Source of the DNA: Rallus limicola
Lineage: Eukaryota > Chordata > Aves > Gruiformes > Rallidae
Assembly: GCA_022605955.1 (NCBI GenBank)
Contig: JAKCOZ010000001.1
Coordinates: forward strand, 35,389,646 to 35,453,645
Length of the DNA: 64,000 bases
Direction: 5' to 3'
The position numbers and the translations under genes were made by a program. Below the pieces are notes generated by a model that was given only the letters and a program-made list of their open reading frames with translations, searched no databases and was not told the DNA's origin. This document shows, piece by piece, positions 36,317 to 47,775 of this stretch. Every line of letters begins with the position of its first letter. Positions within the stretch are counted from its first letter, which is position 1.

Positions 36317-36576
36317 TTTTCATGAAATACCTAAAGTATTTTAAAAAGACTCCCTGATGTTTTCATGAAATATAGATGCCAGTGTATGAAGAAAATAATT
36401 AAGATCTCAGTAAAATCTATTGCAAATTGGGCAGACTCCAAGACAACACACGCCCAGTTCTCATGAAATTGTATGTTGCGTTTCATGAATTGTTCAGACC
36501 CCATATTTTACAATATTCATTAAGTTTCATAGCAATATTCATGACATTTAATAGCAATGTTCATACAATATTAAAC
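36317..36576. repeat. Cluster of TTCATGAAAT motifs and a 22-bp phased repeat
   Basis: TCATGAAAT occurs at 36,320-36,328, 36,363-36,371 and 36,461-36,469, and TTTCATGAAT at 36,481-36,490. Next come three 22-base units starting CAATATTCAT (36,511), CAATATTCAT (36,533) and CAATGTTCAT (36,555). The first two end TTTCATAG and TTTAATAG, and the third ends in a diverged ATTAAAC. The spacing is exactly 22 each time. No mobile element is recognised. Confidence 0.7.
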
Positions 36577-37819
36577 AAAGCATAAAAAAACCATCACAGC
36601 CACAAGCTTAATAAATCACAGGAGTATAAACTTCCTTCTGAGCTTTAAGAGAACAGTCATCTGGCTTCATTTTTCTTAGATTTCATTAAAGAAAGACAAG
36701 GAGCGTTTCATGGAGGAGTCACAAAATAGGTCTTAAAATCCTCCCCAGCCATCCGTAGGCTAGCCATTCAGAGTTACACAAAGCATGAAGGCAGCACAGC
36801 CACTGCTGCACTGGAATTTATTTTAAATTATTAATAATAAAAGATAGCCCCCACAACCCCCTCCTGTCATAGCAGGAATGCTGCTCTGACAGCCTTCATC
36901 AGAGGCTGCGTGATGTTCTTTTGGAGAGAGTGGCTTTCTAGTTGCTCATAATTTCTACCTCTGTGTCTTGAAGTATATAATCTTAACACAGCTAAAAGGC
37001 TGTTAAATGGAAGTCTCCAGCCTTGCATCTAGCCTCCCAGTTTTCCAAATTCATAGCTCACCCTTACCTTGCTGCTAATTAGGCATGAGCTCACCAGTCA
37101 TTCAGGAAGAGTCTTTGTGGATCAGGGAAGCGGAGGATAAGGTGGGTCTCCAGAGGGAAGACCATCAATTCTACCAATTACCATAGCTGTGGGAAGAAGT
37201 AGATGCTTTTAAAGCACGGTGTGTTAACGCTGACAAACACGTTGTGGTGCTAAACTACACTTTGGAGTAAGGAACTCCACTGACAGACACAATGTACCAG
37301 CAAGAAGGAGTAGATAAGGTTCTTTAATCACTTCCACCCTGTTGAAAATATATGATGTCCCATCTGCACCAGCTGTACTTTCTCTACATCAGCAGCACAG
37401 AATCCTGTCACCAGCCAGTAAACGGACTGCTCGGGTCTCACTGACTGCTGGTGAGCAGAGGCAGCAGGTTTGATGGCTGGTGAGCAGAGGCAGCAGGTTT
37501 CCATGCAGTACTGGTGCCTGGCCTTTGCAGCCATTAGGAATTGGGTACTGGTGTGCTGTTGCCCCAGCTTTTCTGTTTCTGGTATCTCTGGAGACACCAT
37601 GTCTCATGATGAGGTTCTTCAGTCAGGACAGTCTAAAGAGACACAGCTAAGGTTTCTCCCTCTTTGAGCCCTGAAACCTTTCCATGTGGTACCAAGGGCA
37701 TCCAGGCAAACTTAGTCCTGGACACTGGTCCATGGTGCCTAACTCATGAGCTGCTGGAACTGTTAGCAAAGCTTCTTCTTGCTGACAAGCAGAGTGGAAC
37801 CTCTAAGGAGCTGTCAAGT
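36577..37819. other. Intergenic DNA with a short direct repeat
   Basis: No gene is recognised. A 25-base sequence (GCTGGTGAGCAGAGGCAGCA plus five bases) occurs twice at 37,447-37,471 and 37,476-37,500 with a 29-base period. The plus-strand frame at 37,664-38,002 runs into the antisense side of the LTR and is not accepted as a gene. Confidence 0.5.
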
Positions 37820-39036
37820 TGTGGTTTTGTGTGGCTGGGTTCTGGTGGAGAGGGGGGCTGCAGAGGTGCCTTCTGCAAGAAGCAGCCAGAAGCTCTCTGC
37901 AGGCCCCAGAGAGCCAACACCAGTTGGCTCAAGGCTGGAGTCGTTGCTGACCAAGGCCGAGCCCATCAGCAATGTCACAGCACCTCTGGGAATCACAGTT
38001 AGGAGTTAAAAACACAAGCAACGTTTTGCCAGCAGAGAAGAGAGTAAGAAGATGTAAGAAACTGTGCAGGCACCAAGGCCAGTGAAGTGGGGAAAAGGAG
38101 GTGCCCCAGGTGCTGGAGAGAAAGATGCCCCTACAGCCAGTGGAGAAACCCATGGTGGAGCAGGTGTCTCCCCACAGCCCATGGAAAAGGCTGAGACCCC
38201 ACCTGCAGCCCATGGAGAGGCTCCATACTGAAGCAGGTGGAGACATACAGGAGATGCTGTGACCTGCGTTGGAGCAAGCATCTGCCAGCACTTGCAGCCT
38301 GTGGAGAGAGACAGAGACACAGCGATGAATGAGAGACCCACGCCTGAGCAGGTTTGCTGGGAGGGTTGGGAGAGGCAACATGGGACTTCTGACTCCGTGG
38401 AGGACCAGGCTGAAGGAGTTTGGGCCTGAGAGACTGACTATGAGAGACATTCTATGATTTATGACTGCACCCCATAGCAGTGACCACCCTGGGGCAGCTG
38501 GTGAAGAGCTGAAACCTCCTGGGAAAGGATTCACGTAGGAGAAGTTCGTGTAGGACTGTCTCCCATGGGTGGGACTGCACAGTGCAGCAGGGGAAGGGTG
38601 TGAGGAATGCCCCCCCTGCCCTCCGGTCAAGAAGGAAACCAACTGGTGAGGAACTGACCCAAATCCTCATTTCCCCCATTCCCTGCCCCTCCCTGTGCCA
38701 TAATGCAGGGGGGAAGAAGGGAGCAAAATCATGACTAAAGTGAAGTCTGCTAAGAAGGGAGGGGTGAGGGGAGGTGCTTTAAGATCTGGCCTCACTTCTC
38801 ATGATCTGACTCTGGTGTCACTGGGTGCAGTGCAGTGTAATAAATTAGAGAGTTTTCTTTCTTTTCTGTGCTGAGTCTGTTTTGCCTGTGACATTCATTG
38901 TGGGATGATCTCTCCCTGTCCTTATCGTGACTCCTAAGCCTCTCAATATGTATTTTCTCTCCTGTCCAGCCAAAAAGGGGAGTGATAGAGTGACTTTGGT
39001 GGGTGTCTGGCCTCCAGGCAGGGTCAAACCACCACA
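37820..39036 (-). mobile_element. LTR of the same avian ERV family, copy 3, inverted
   Basis: This is the minus-strand copy of the repeat at 13.9 and 15.8 kb. Its LTR start is at 39,036, where the minus strand reads TGTGGTGGTTTGACCCTGCC, followed by the complement of GGAGTGATAGAGTGACTTTG. Its far end at about 37,820 matches copy 1 through the CCAGAACCCAG region. The middle contains imperfectly repeated modules built on GGCTGCAGGTGGGGT and CTGTGGGGAGAC (both read on the minus strand). No clear target duplication remains: CAAGT lies outside one edge and CAAAT outside the other. The 237-codon frame at 37,929-38,642 on the minus strand lies wholly inside the LTR and reflects its stop-poor GC-rich sequence. 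No retroviral genes are present. Confidence 0.82.
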
Positions 39037-42000
39037 CAAATGCATCTCTACAAAACCACATGGGTGCTGGCAAGGTTGTGAAGATCTTTGTGTCTGACAC
39101 ACACAGTGGTAGTGACCAGGAGATGAGTGGCCACCTCAGGAGGAGACAGGTCATGGAGAGATATTAACAGCTATCAAAAAAACCACAGCTTGGTGCTAAC
39201 TAGACCTTCACGGAAACTCTCAGCTAAGAAGGGAAGCATTATCTTCTGGGTTGCATCTCTTTTATTATGTTTTTTATTTAAATGTTTTGCTGTACTCAGC
39301 TATCAGTGCCTGTGGATGGCAATACAGGACAAGATGTATCAATGTGAGTAACTAGTCCTGAGTAATGATTACTCTACCTGTAATGTTAAAGCACTCAGGC
39401 AGTAGAGCTCGCTGCTGCAGGCACGCATTGTGTGCTGGGCACTGGGGGGAGAGACAGATTTCTTCTGGAGTTTATTCACTTACTTCTTAGGAAAAGCTTC
39501 CTCTAATGGGAGCTTGTAAGGAACTAGCTTATAATTTAGCTAATCATGATTAAATTAATAGAAAGACGATAGTGCTTTGATCTAATTTTTTGGTTCCTCC
39601 TGAGAGGAGCATGCTTATTTGTCAAGAGAGGCCTTAAAATATCCTCGAATCCTCAGCTCCCACTAGGCCGGTAAGTGGAACCTTCAGCTCTTCCACCAGC
39701 AAAGAGCGTTTGGGCTGAGCAAAGTCTTCAGGATGATTTGTGTAATCATATGGAGCAACTAAGTTTTTCTCCAATCTGTGTATGAATGAGACGTCTGCTG
39801 TTGACATCCGTGATTCAGATTCCAACGCTGACCAGCGACAGAACTGCTTTGCTATATAAATATTTAATAGTAACGTTTAATATTTCTAGACATGACTGAG
39901 CTGAAGTGCAACACAGTGAAGCGACCTGCTTTTTTAATGTCTGTGGTGGTTGAGAGAGGAAGTTCTCATGCTTACATCTTGGAGAAGGGTAGAACAAACT
40001 GACAAACACATGGGAGGGGGGTGTGGGGGAGAGAAGAGTTGTCATAAGGTACCAGTAATGCCTGGAAAGCACTGCTGACAGCAGGATGTTCCCGTGAAAC
40101 CATTTGGTGCCAGCTCATTAGAGGGCTCTGGCAAGGATATTTGGCGTAAAATAGATTTTATTTAGAATTAGGGACTCTGCTGCTTTGCTCTTGGCACGGA
40201 ACAAACTTGCAAATTAAGCTGTCTTGTAGTATAATGACATTACCTTGTATTATGTATCATTTTAGAATTGGAAACATTGATCTGAGTAAGGAGGGAAGGC
40301 TTCTGAAGAAGTGGAGAAAGATGTGCTGCTGACATCCAGAGCCTGTATGTGTCTGCATGGGAGGAACGCCATGCTGCTTCTAGCTAAGCCTGAGTTCAAC
40401 TCTGGGGTCCTTTTTTGCTAAGGTCTGCAGTTACACCAGGGGTTGCTTCAATGGTTATCCTTCTCTCAGGTTCAGTTCCTTTAAAAAAACTTTTCTTCTT
40501 CTTCACTGGACATCTCAGGTGGCTTAATATGAAAATTTTATACTCGCCAGGGGCTTACTTTTCAATTAGGACAAGTTTGAAAAGCCTAGGTTAGGTGGAA
40601 GAAAGCTTTAAATACAGGGAGATGGCGGCTGGGCATGTGATGCCTCTCTAAATGTTTGATGAAGCAGAGAGCTCAGTTCTGGCTGCCCATACTCTGCATG
40701 GGGCAAAAAACCCATGGGGATGGTTGTGCATTTTTGGAGCAACTCACTAAGTTTGGCTTGTTTCCTAAAGTGATTTCAATAGTTACAAAACAAAGCAGAA
40801 AAAAACCAAACCCCTCTAACCCTAAAATAGCCTTCAGTCTTGTTGCCCTCCTTAGAAGAAGGGGATGATCAGTTCATTTGCCTCAACATGCCTCAAACTC
40901 ACAAAAGGTGAGTTTTTCCTAGGTGGAGAGAGTTTCCTCAGAGTATTTCCTTGCAGGTATTTCTCTCTCAGAGCAAAGAAGCCATCCAGCCCTCTGAAGA
41001 AAGTGAAGTTACAGAGCAGTACAGCCATCTTCCTCTTGCCTGAGCACACAGGAATAGAAGACGCTTTCCCCCATGCATTGTGATTTAGCATTCATGAGTA
41101 TCCTTATGAAGGCAAGTTTCGAGTCACATGCTGTGTCACACTACAGGGAAGAAGAATATCAATTATATAGCATGCTTAATCATGAGAGGAAATGGATTTG
41201 ACTAACTGAATATGCAAATGCCTATTCAAAATAAATGATGAGCTCTTCCTGATGTGAAAAAAGCCACTGGTGAAAAACATTTTAATATATTAGTGCTCGA
41301 CATCAGGAGAGCGTGCTTTATGAAGGGAAGAAAGAAAAAAGCGTCAGGGATTTAATTTCTTCTTGCATCGTGTTATTCTTGAAGCTGCTGGTGTTTCTCT
41401 AGCTTGGAAAAGCGTAGTCAACACGAAGCTTTTAAAGCACTTTTTTTGGCATTTACAATGCAGCTTCCTGTGCTGTGGTGTTCATGCATGGCTTCCTGAG
41501 CCAGAGGGTGGTAAGTAAATACTCACCGCTGGCTTTCCTGCGTACGCCACAGGGCTGTACAGGATGGGATTTGTTGTGCACAAGGGCAAGCTGCTTCTGG
41601 AGCCTTACACCCCCTCGCCCTCATAAATCTACAGCTGCTTGGCAAGGAGACGGGAATTTTCTTATTTACCCAAAACTTGGTATTTACAGCTCTTCCCCCC
41701 ATGGCAGGGGGGGGGGTCGCAGGTCACTTCCTGCTGCTGCTTCAGCGAGGACTGTACCTCCCACCCCGGTGCTGAAGTAGTCTCTCCTGCAGCATCCCTT
41801 CCTGTCCTCATGGCAGCAGTGCTTCATTCCACGTGGCACCGTGGGCTGGCGCAGGGAAAGGCGACGTGCTGTGCTCAAAGAGTATCACAAGCTCCCGAGT
41901 GGGGAAGCTCATCCCAGACAGCTTTAAAGGCTGTTCAACTGGGCCAGAGCGTTGGCAGTTGAGGCTGTTTCCGATGTCCTCAGTCATCTGGTTAATTCTC

Positions 42001-45000
42001 CTCCTGCAGCTCTTGTTTAGAGCATGTTTGGAGGTCTTGTCTAGTCATGCTCACAAAGTCATGCTTTGCAAGGAGATAAACGGGGACAAAGTTTATGGAC
42101 TGAGGGGTGCCCAAAACCCTGAGCTGGGTGGTTTGCTATACATCAGCTGCAAGGTGGGCTGCAGGCTTCCAGCCTGGCGCAGAAGCAGAGCTGAGGGGGC
42201 CATAGACACACCACTGACAAATGCAGGCATTGGGGCAGAGTTCACACCCTGGGGCTCTGTGAAGATGAGGTATAAGCACCGAAATCACCTTGGGGATCTG
42301 AGCCTTGCACCTGTTCATTGCAAACTGCTCTGTGGCCTTAGCGCCAAGCAAGTGCCTTACTGCCAGTAGTGCCAACTGGGCTTCTTGCCTCCTCCTTCTC
42401 TTTCCCTCAGGATGGGAGTGAAATACCATCTTAATGATGAAACAAGACTCCAGGAGCCAACTTGAACACTTAACACTAGTACGGATGTCACAGTTCCCAA
42501 TCCCAAGCTGCTTATCCATCTGCAGCTGAGCTTTCTGTTGATGTTATTGACAGTTCATCAGTCACATCCTGCCTTGCCTGTGGCCCAGGAGGCCTGTTTG
42601 CACCCCTTGCCTTCTCCACATATCCAGGGCTTGAGATCCTGGGTGTGGGGGCAGCACCTCACCTTCACACCACACACTGATAGCAGGTGGAGGCTCTGGG
42701 ACTGGCTCCTCACTCTTGCAGAGGGAGGGCAATGGTGAGCACAGTTTCTCAGCAGGGTGGCCCTTCTCCAGCGCTGCCCACCCCAAAAGTGCAGGCTTGC
42801 TGCACAGCATGTGAGACTGGTAAAAAGCTCAGGTGAGGGATGGAGCCATTTCTGTTTGCTGCAGAAAATGTAACAGAGGGCTAAAAGCTGGCTTGAATTT
42901 GCACAGGTGACAGGATGATGTCTGTGGGACAGTGCTAGCTGGGTCCTACTAAACAGCTCCTAAAATCCCCAGGTTTTGAAGTAGGCTACATCTGCCCTTC
43001 AACATTCCCATAAATACACCAAGGTTGATTAGAGTGTAGGACACAGGGACCAGCAGACACACCAGAGTGGTGCTGATACAAGATGAAGATGTGCCCCAAG
43101 GTGAGTGCTGGGACATCTTCATTGCTGCCTGCGAGCTCGGTGGTTATTCTCCAGCCCTGAGGTGGGACCATTCTCATCATGGCTTCATCTGAGTGGGGTT
43201 TGGGGTAAAACCGTGTCTGTGTCTGAGCTCAACCCAGGGATTTCTGCTGTGGGAAAGAAAACCCATAAATAAATGAAAAGTGAAAGATGGATGAGCTGGA
43301 ATGAGCTGTGAACTGACAGCTTTGTGACTGGTTTTGACTTATTTCCTTTTTGCGGTCCAAAGCTGAGTGCCTCATAAATTCTGAAGACATCAAAACTGTA
43401 ACTAACACAACTGAAACCTTCATAGGATCACTGGAGATATAAAGAGCAGTGACTGTAGCTAGAAGAGAAGAGATGGCGAGTAGGGAACGAGTTCCTCAAG
43501 TGGTATTTTTGGGCATTTACTTCAGCTTTGACATTACAGATGGAATCGGCACACTGACACCTGTGGGCACCCAGGGTGATGCAGTGACTGCCCTACAATC
43601 TAATACGGGCCTAGAGATGAAAACAGCTTCACAACTTATCCTTCTGTGGTATTTTTACCTACTGATTTTAAAGATCCTGGAATCCTCAGCTAGATCCCCA
43701 CTAATGCTTTTGTGCTCTGTCGGCTGTGAGGTGACACGTGGTTGACACCATTGGGCAACCACCAACCAGTGTGTGGCTCTCGGGGGCTGTTCTGTGCTTT
43801 GCTTGCTGGGCAGACAGGAGGCCTGCAGGCTTTTTGGAGGCGGGGAGAACATAAAATGAGAGCAGCCACATCAGGCCTTGTCAGAGCCCCGTCCAGTCCA
43901 GCGCCGTGTTTCTGGCAGTGGCTGAAGCCGGGAGGAGCCGTAAGAAGGGCTCAAACAGTTTGTAGGCGAGAGGAGTCCTGAACTTGGGTCTCCGTCCTGA
44001 ACGTTGTGTCTCAGAGCCCGCGGTGCAGCTGCCTGCCAACAGACCTCCTCTCTGGGGTACACACAAGCAAGAGCTGCTATATTTCCAGCGGCAACAGTTC
44101 CCTGTGCAACTGTGCACAGCAATTCCCTGGCTGCCACTGATGCCTTTTGTTGTTTCCTCAGAAGAGCCATGGGGCAGGTGACGCCCAGCAGTGAATTGCA
44201 GAAAGGTACTAGCATTGCTGACGGTTTGGGTTTGGGGCAGGGGGGGTTCCTCCTTCACAGAAACTGTCTCTACATCATACAGTTTTGTGATACGCATTAG
44301 AAGCTTTGGAGAAGATTCCCAGGAGCCCCACACTTGCTAAGCCGGAGTCTGGCACCCACAGCAGGACAAACTGCTCACCCAGGCCTCGGTATGCCTCAAG
44401 ACTGTACATTTATTACAAGCCTGCAGCTGATATTGGTGTCAATGTACATGCTTTTGGGCGTCAGGAGAAGCTGGTCCAAAGGCATATGTCCTCTTGTCTT
44501 TGGGTGAAACCAGTCTGTCCTGGCTTGTTCAGGTGGGGCCACCTCCCACGTGCTGCCCTGCTATGCCTTTGCTGTATCTGTAGACGAGGGAGGCTGTAGG
44601 TCAGTCATCCAAATCTTTCCTTGGAGTTACCTTACCTTACTCACACTGTGTTTATGCTCCAATGCCAAACAAGCAGGCTTGACAAAATATTTTACTTCCT
44701 ATCCTAAGTCAAGCAGTCTTGTGGTACGCCTGGGTGCAAGACAGGCAGGATGTGGCTCCTTTATAGGGCTTTCTGCTCCCCTCTCAGCCCCCATTCCTGT
44801 CCTGTAATTCAGGTACCTATTCCATGTATGCCAGCACTATGTTCTGTCCCCATGCATCAGATCTCTTACCAGAAGATGCTCTATCTTGAAACAATCTATT
44901 TCCATGAGTAATTTTAGATACTAGAAACCTGCTTCAAATTCAGCAGGAAAGATAGGATGTTTCCTCAGCTGGAGAAGCATCTGGAGCCTCACCCAAGAGT

Positions 45001-46024
45001 AAAAGTGAAACAGAGGTAAGAGCCCTGGCTTAGGTGGTTCAAGCTTTCTCACCAGTGACAGCAGAAGACAGGGAACCTTCTGCAGTGCCGCAGCAGATGT
45101 TCCATGTGCAAACACCACAGTGGGAACATGCCTGAGGGTCTGTAACATCCACTATTCTAAAGCCCCACTATACAGCATTATCTGATCTCAGGAACTGTAT
45201 TACAAATGTAAGTATTATAATAATGATGTTTTAGAAGCCATTGTGAGAGCCCAGGATGGAAACTTGCCAATCTATCCCATTGGTTTGTTAGATGGGCCAC
45301 AGCATAGTTCTGTCTGGGCTGGCAGCAAGCCCTCGCAGGGCCTGGGAGGTGTTTGGGAGACACTTTGGATGGAGCTGCCCTGGTTTGGAAGGTAAGGCAG
45401 GCTGCTCCTGCACACAGGCCACCTCTGTGAGAAACAACACTCACCAGTTCCAGAGCCTCACTCTTCTTCTAGGTCTGCAAATCCTGTTCCCCTGGCCACA
45501 GCACTGAACCTGACACATCCGATAGCGTTTCTTTCCCTCTTGGCTGCTTTTGTTTCTTAATCTTTCCTTTCCTTCTGCTCTTTCCATCCTGGGTGAAGAA
45601 GTAACCTTGCTCTAAGGATAGAAATAGTTAATACTCTTTTGCAAGGCAGAAGAAATCTTTAGGGCTTTCAGCTATATAAACCTAATTTGTCAGTTTTTTC
45701 CCCCCTCCCCACCTTGCTTAATGGATCTCTTATACATTTATAATGTCCTCAGTGCCGTGGTATTGAGGGACCTTATACACAATTTATAAAGCAAACATTT
45801 TTTTTGCAAAAGGTTTCTGCTTCTCTTCTGGCTGCTGCTAATCTCTGAATCAAGCTGCTCTCTGATCTGCAAAGGAAGCCAAGGTGTCTGATGACACAAA
45901 CTGTGCCACCGTAGCCTGGCTTTGCGTTTGTGGGATGGCAAAGTGAGGGTCACACTGATTTATTTTAGTGGCTGTTAGCTGCAGAGGTGTCTGTAATCAC
46001 CAGAGCTGGCTGTGCTTCTCTAGC
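39037..46024. other. Intergenic DNA, nothing firmly recognised
   Basis: Seven kilobases without a recognisable gene or repeat. The part from 41.5 to 44.8 kb is more GC-rich and therefore full of longer open frames on both strands (up to 178 codons at 41,833-42,369). None shows a known motif or credible splice-bounded exon. An octamer-like ATGCAAAT lies at 41,212-41,219. Confidence 0.45.
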
Positions 46025-46842
46025 AGCTTCAGCACTGGCAGAGGGACCTGGACAGGTTGGATTGATGGGCAGAGGCCAATGGGATGAAGTTCAACATGGA
46101 GAAATGCTGGGTCCTGCACTTTGGTCATAACAACCCCAGGCAATGGTACAGGCTTGGGGCAGGGTGGCTGGAAACCTGCACAGAGGAAAAGGATCTGGGG
46201 GTGTTGGTTGATGCTCACCTGAATATGAGCCAGCAGTGTGCCCAGGTGGCCAAGAAGGCCAGTGGCATCCTGGCCTGTATCAGGAATAGTGTAGCCAGCA
46301 GGACCAGGGAGGTGATCTCACCCCTGTATCTCAGCTCTGGTGAGGCCGCATCTCAAATACTGTGCTCAGTTTTGGGCCCCTCACTACAAGACAGACATCA
46401 AGACCCTGGAGTGTGTCCAGAGAAGGGCACTGAATCTGGTGAGGGGTCTGGAACACAAGTCTTATGAGGAGCAGCTGAGGGAACTGGGACTGTTCAGTCT
46501 GGAGAAGGCTCAGGGGAGACTTTATTGCTCTCTACAACTACCTGCAAGGAGTTTGTGGTGAGTTGGGGGCCAGCTTCTTCTCACAGGTAACTAGCAGATA
46601 GTGCAAGCTGTGCCAGGGGAGGTTCAGGTTAGAAATTATGACAAGTGTCTTCTCAGAGCGGTTGGGCATTGGAATGGGTTGCCCAGGGAGGTGGTGGAGT
46701 CACCAACCCTCGGAGCATTTAAGGAAAGGTTGGATGAGGTTCTTAGGGACATGGTTTAGTAAGTAATAGAGGTGGTAAGGGGACTGTTGGACTAGATGAT
46801 CTTGGAGGTCTTTTCCAACCTTAATGATTCTGTGATTGTATG
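46025..46842 (+). mobile_element. CR1 LINE ORF2 C-terminal part with 3' end
   Basis: This plus-strand CR1 starts inside the LQRDLDRLD block just after the RT active site. It continues through [37 protein letters not shown], a [20 protein letters not shown] block, [19 protein letters not shown] and [15 protein letters not shown]. It ends with a ' GNGFKL'-decayed region, [24 protein letters not shown] codons and a GATTCTGTGATTGTATGA tail. A one-base shift near 46,335 and later ones disable it. It is followed 57 bases later by a minus-strand CR1, tail to tail. Confidence 0.92.
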
Positions 46843-46899
46843 AGTCAGCACAGGCAGCTCCTCAGTTCTGTGCAGTGTCAGAGGCAAGAGCCCAAAATA

Positions 46900-47775
46900 T
46901 TTCATAGAGTTATCATGGTTGGAAAAGACCTTCAAGATCACCAACTCTTAATGGTCACGCCTACACCACTATAACCTCTAAACCATCTCCTCAAGTGCCA
47001 CATCTACCCATTTTTAACAGCTCCATGAACAACGATTCCAACACCTCTCAGGGCAGCCAGTTCCAATGCTTCTCCACTCTTTCAGTGAATAAATTTTTCC
47101 TGATATCCAATCTGCCTCCCCTGGCACAACTTGAACCCATTCCCTCTTGTCCTGTCACTAGTTATTAAGGAGAAGAGGCCAAAACCCACCTCACTACAAC
47201 ATCCTTTCACGCAGCGATAGTCTCCCCTCAGCCTCCTCTTCTCCAGGCTGAACAGCCCCAGCTCCCTCAGACTCTCCTTGTAAGACCTGTTCTCCAGACC
47301 CCTCATCAGCCTAGTTGCCCTTCTCTGCACCCTCTCCAGCACCTCAGTGGCCTTCCTATACTGTGGAATCCAAAACTGCACACAGTACTTGAGGTGTGGC
47401 CTACACCAGGTCTTAGTACAGGGCTAAGATCAGCTCCCTGGTCCTGCTGGTCACACTGTTCCTGATACAGGCTTCCCTGGCCACCTGGGCACACTGCTGG
47501 TTCATGTTCAGCCAGGTGTCAATCAACACCCCCAGGTCTCTCTCTGCTGGGCAGCTCTCCAGCCACTCCTCTCCAAGCCTGTAGCGCTGCTGGACATTTT
47601 TGTGGCCAAAGTGCAGGACCCAGCACTCGACTTTGTTGAAGCTCGTACAAGTGGCTTTGGCATCAGGTCTGTCTAGGTCCCTTTGCAGAGCTTCAAGCAG
47701 ATCTACACCTCTACTCAGCTTAGTGTCATCTGCAAACTTATGAAGGGTGCAATCTATCCCCTCACTTTGATACAC
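46900..47775 (-). mobile_element. CR1 LINE RT end and C-terminal part, minus strand
   Basis: A minus-strand CR1 whose 3' tail lies at 46,900. Reading the minus strand from 47,775, it opens just before the RT active site with [20 protein letters not shown]. This retains both FADD aspartates, unlike the copy at 23.3 kb. It continues with [30 protein letters not shown], the [13 protein letters not shown] block, [20 protein letters not shown] and [16 protein letters not shown], then the 3' UTR. Frame shifts occur at about 47,420 and 47,170. The element is 5'-truncated upstream of FADD and cannot be active. Confidence 0.92.

Noticed and set aside
37664..38002. Plus-strand frame with a VLDTGPW sequence resembling a retroviral protease motif
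   Set aside because: Only the short DTG resemblance is present, and none of the other protease blocks. The frame also runs into the antisense side of the inverted LTR, so the orientation is inconsistent with the element. Probably chance.
37929..38642. Minus-strand open frame of 237 codons
   Set aside because: It lies entirely inside LTR copy 3. The LTR is GC-rich and poor in stops, other frames are also open there, and the translation shows no family motif.
41833..42369. Plus-strand open frame of 178 codons
   Set aside because: No recognisable domain, no supporting splice context, and overlapping open frames on both strands in a GC-rich stretch. Composition explains it.
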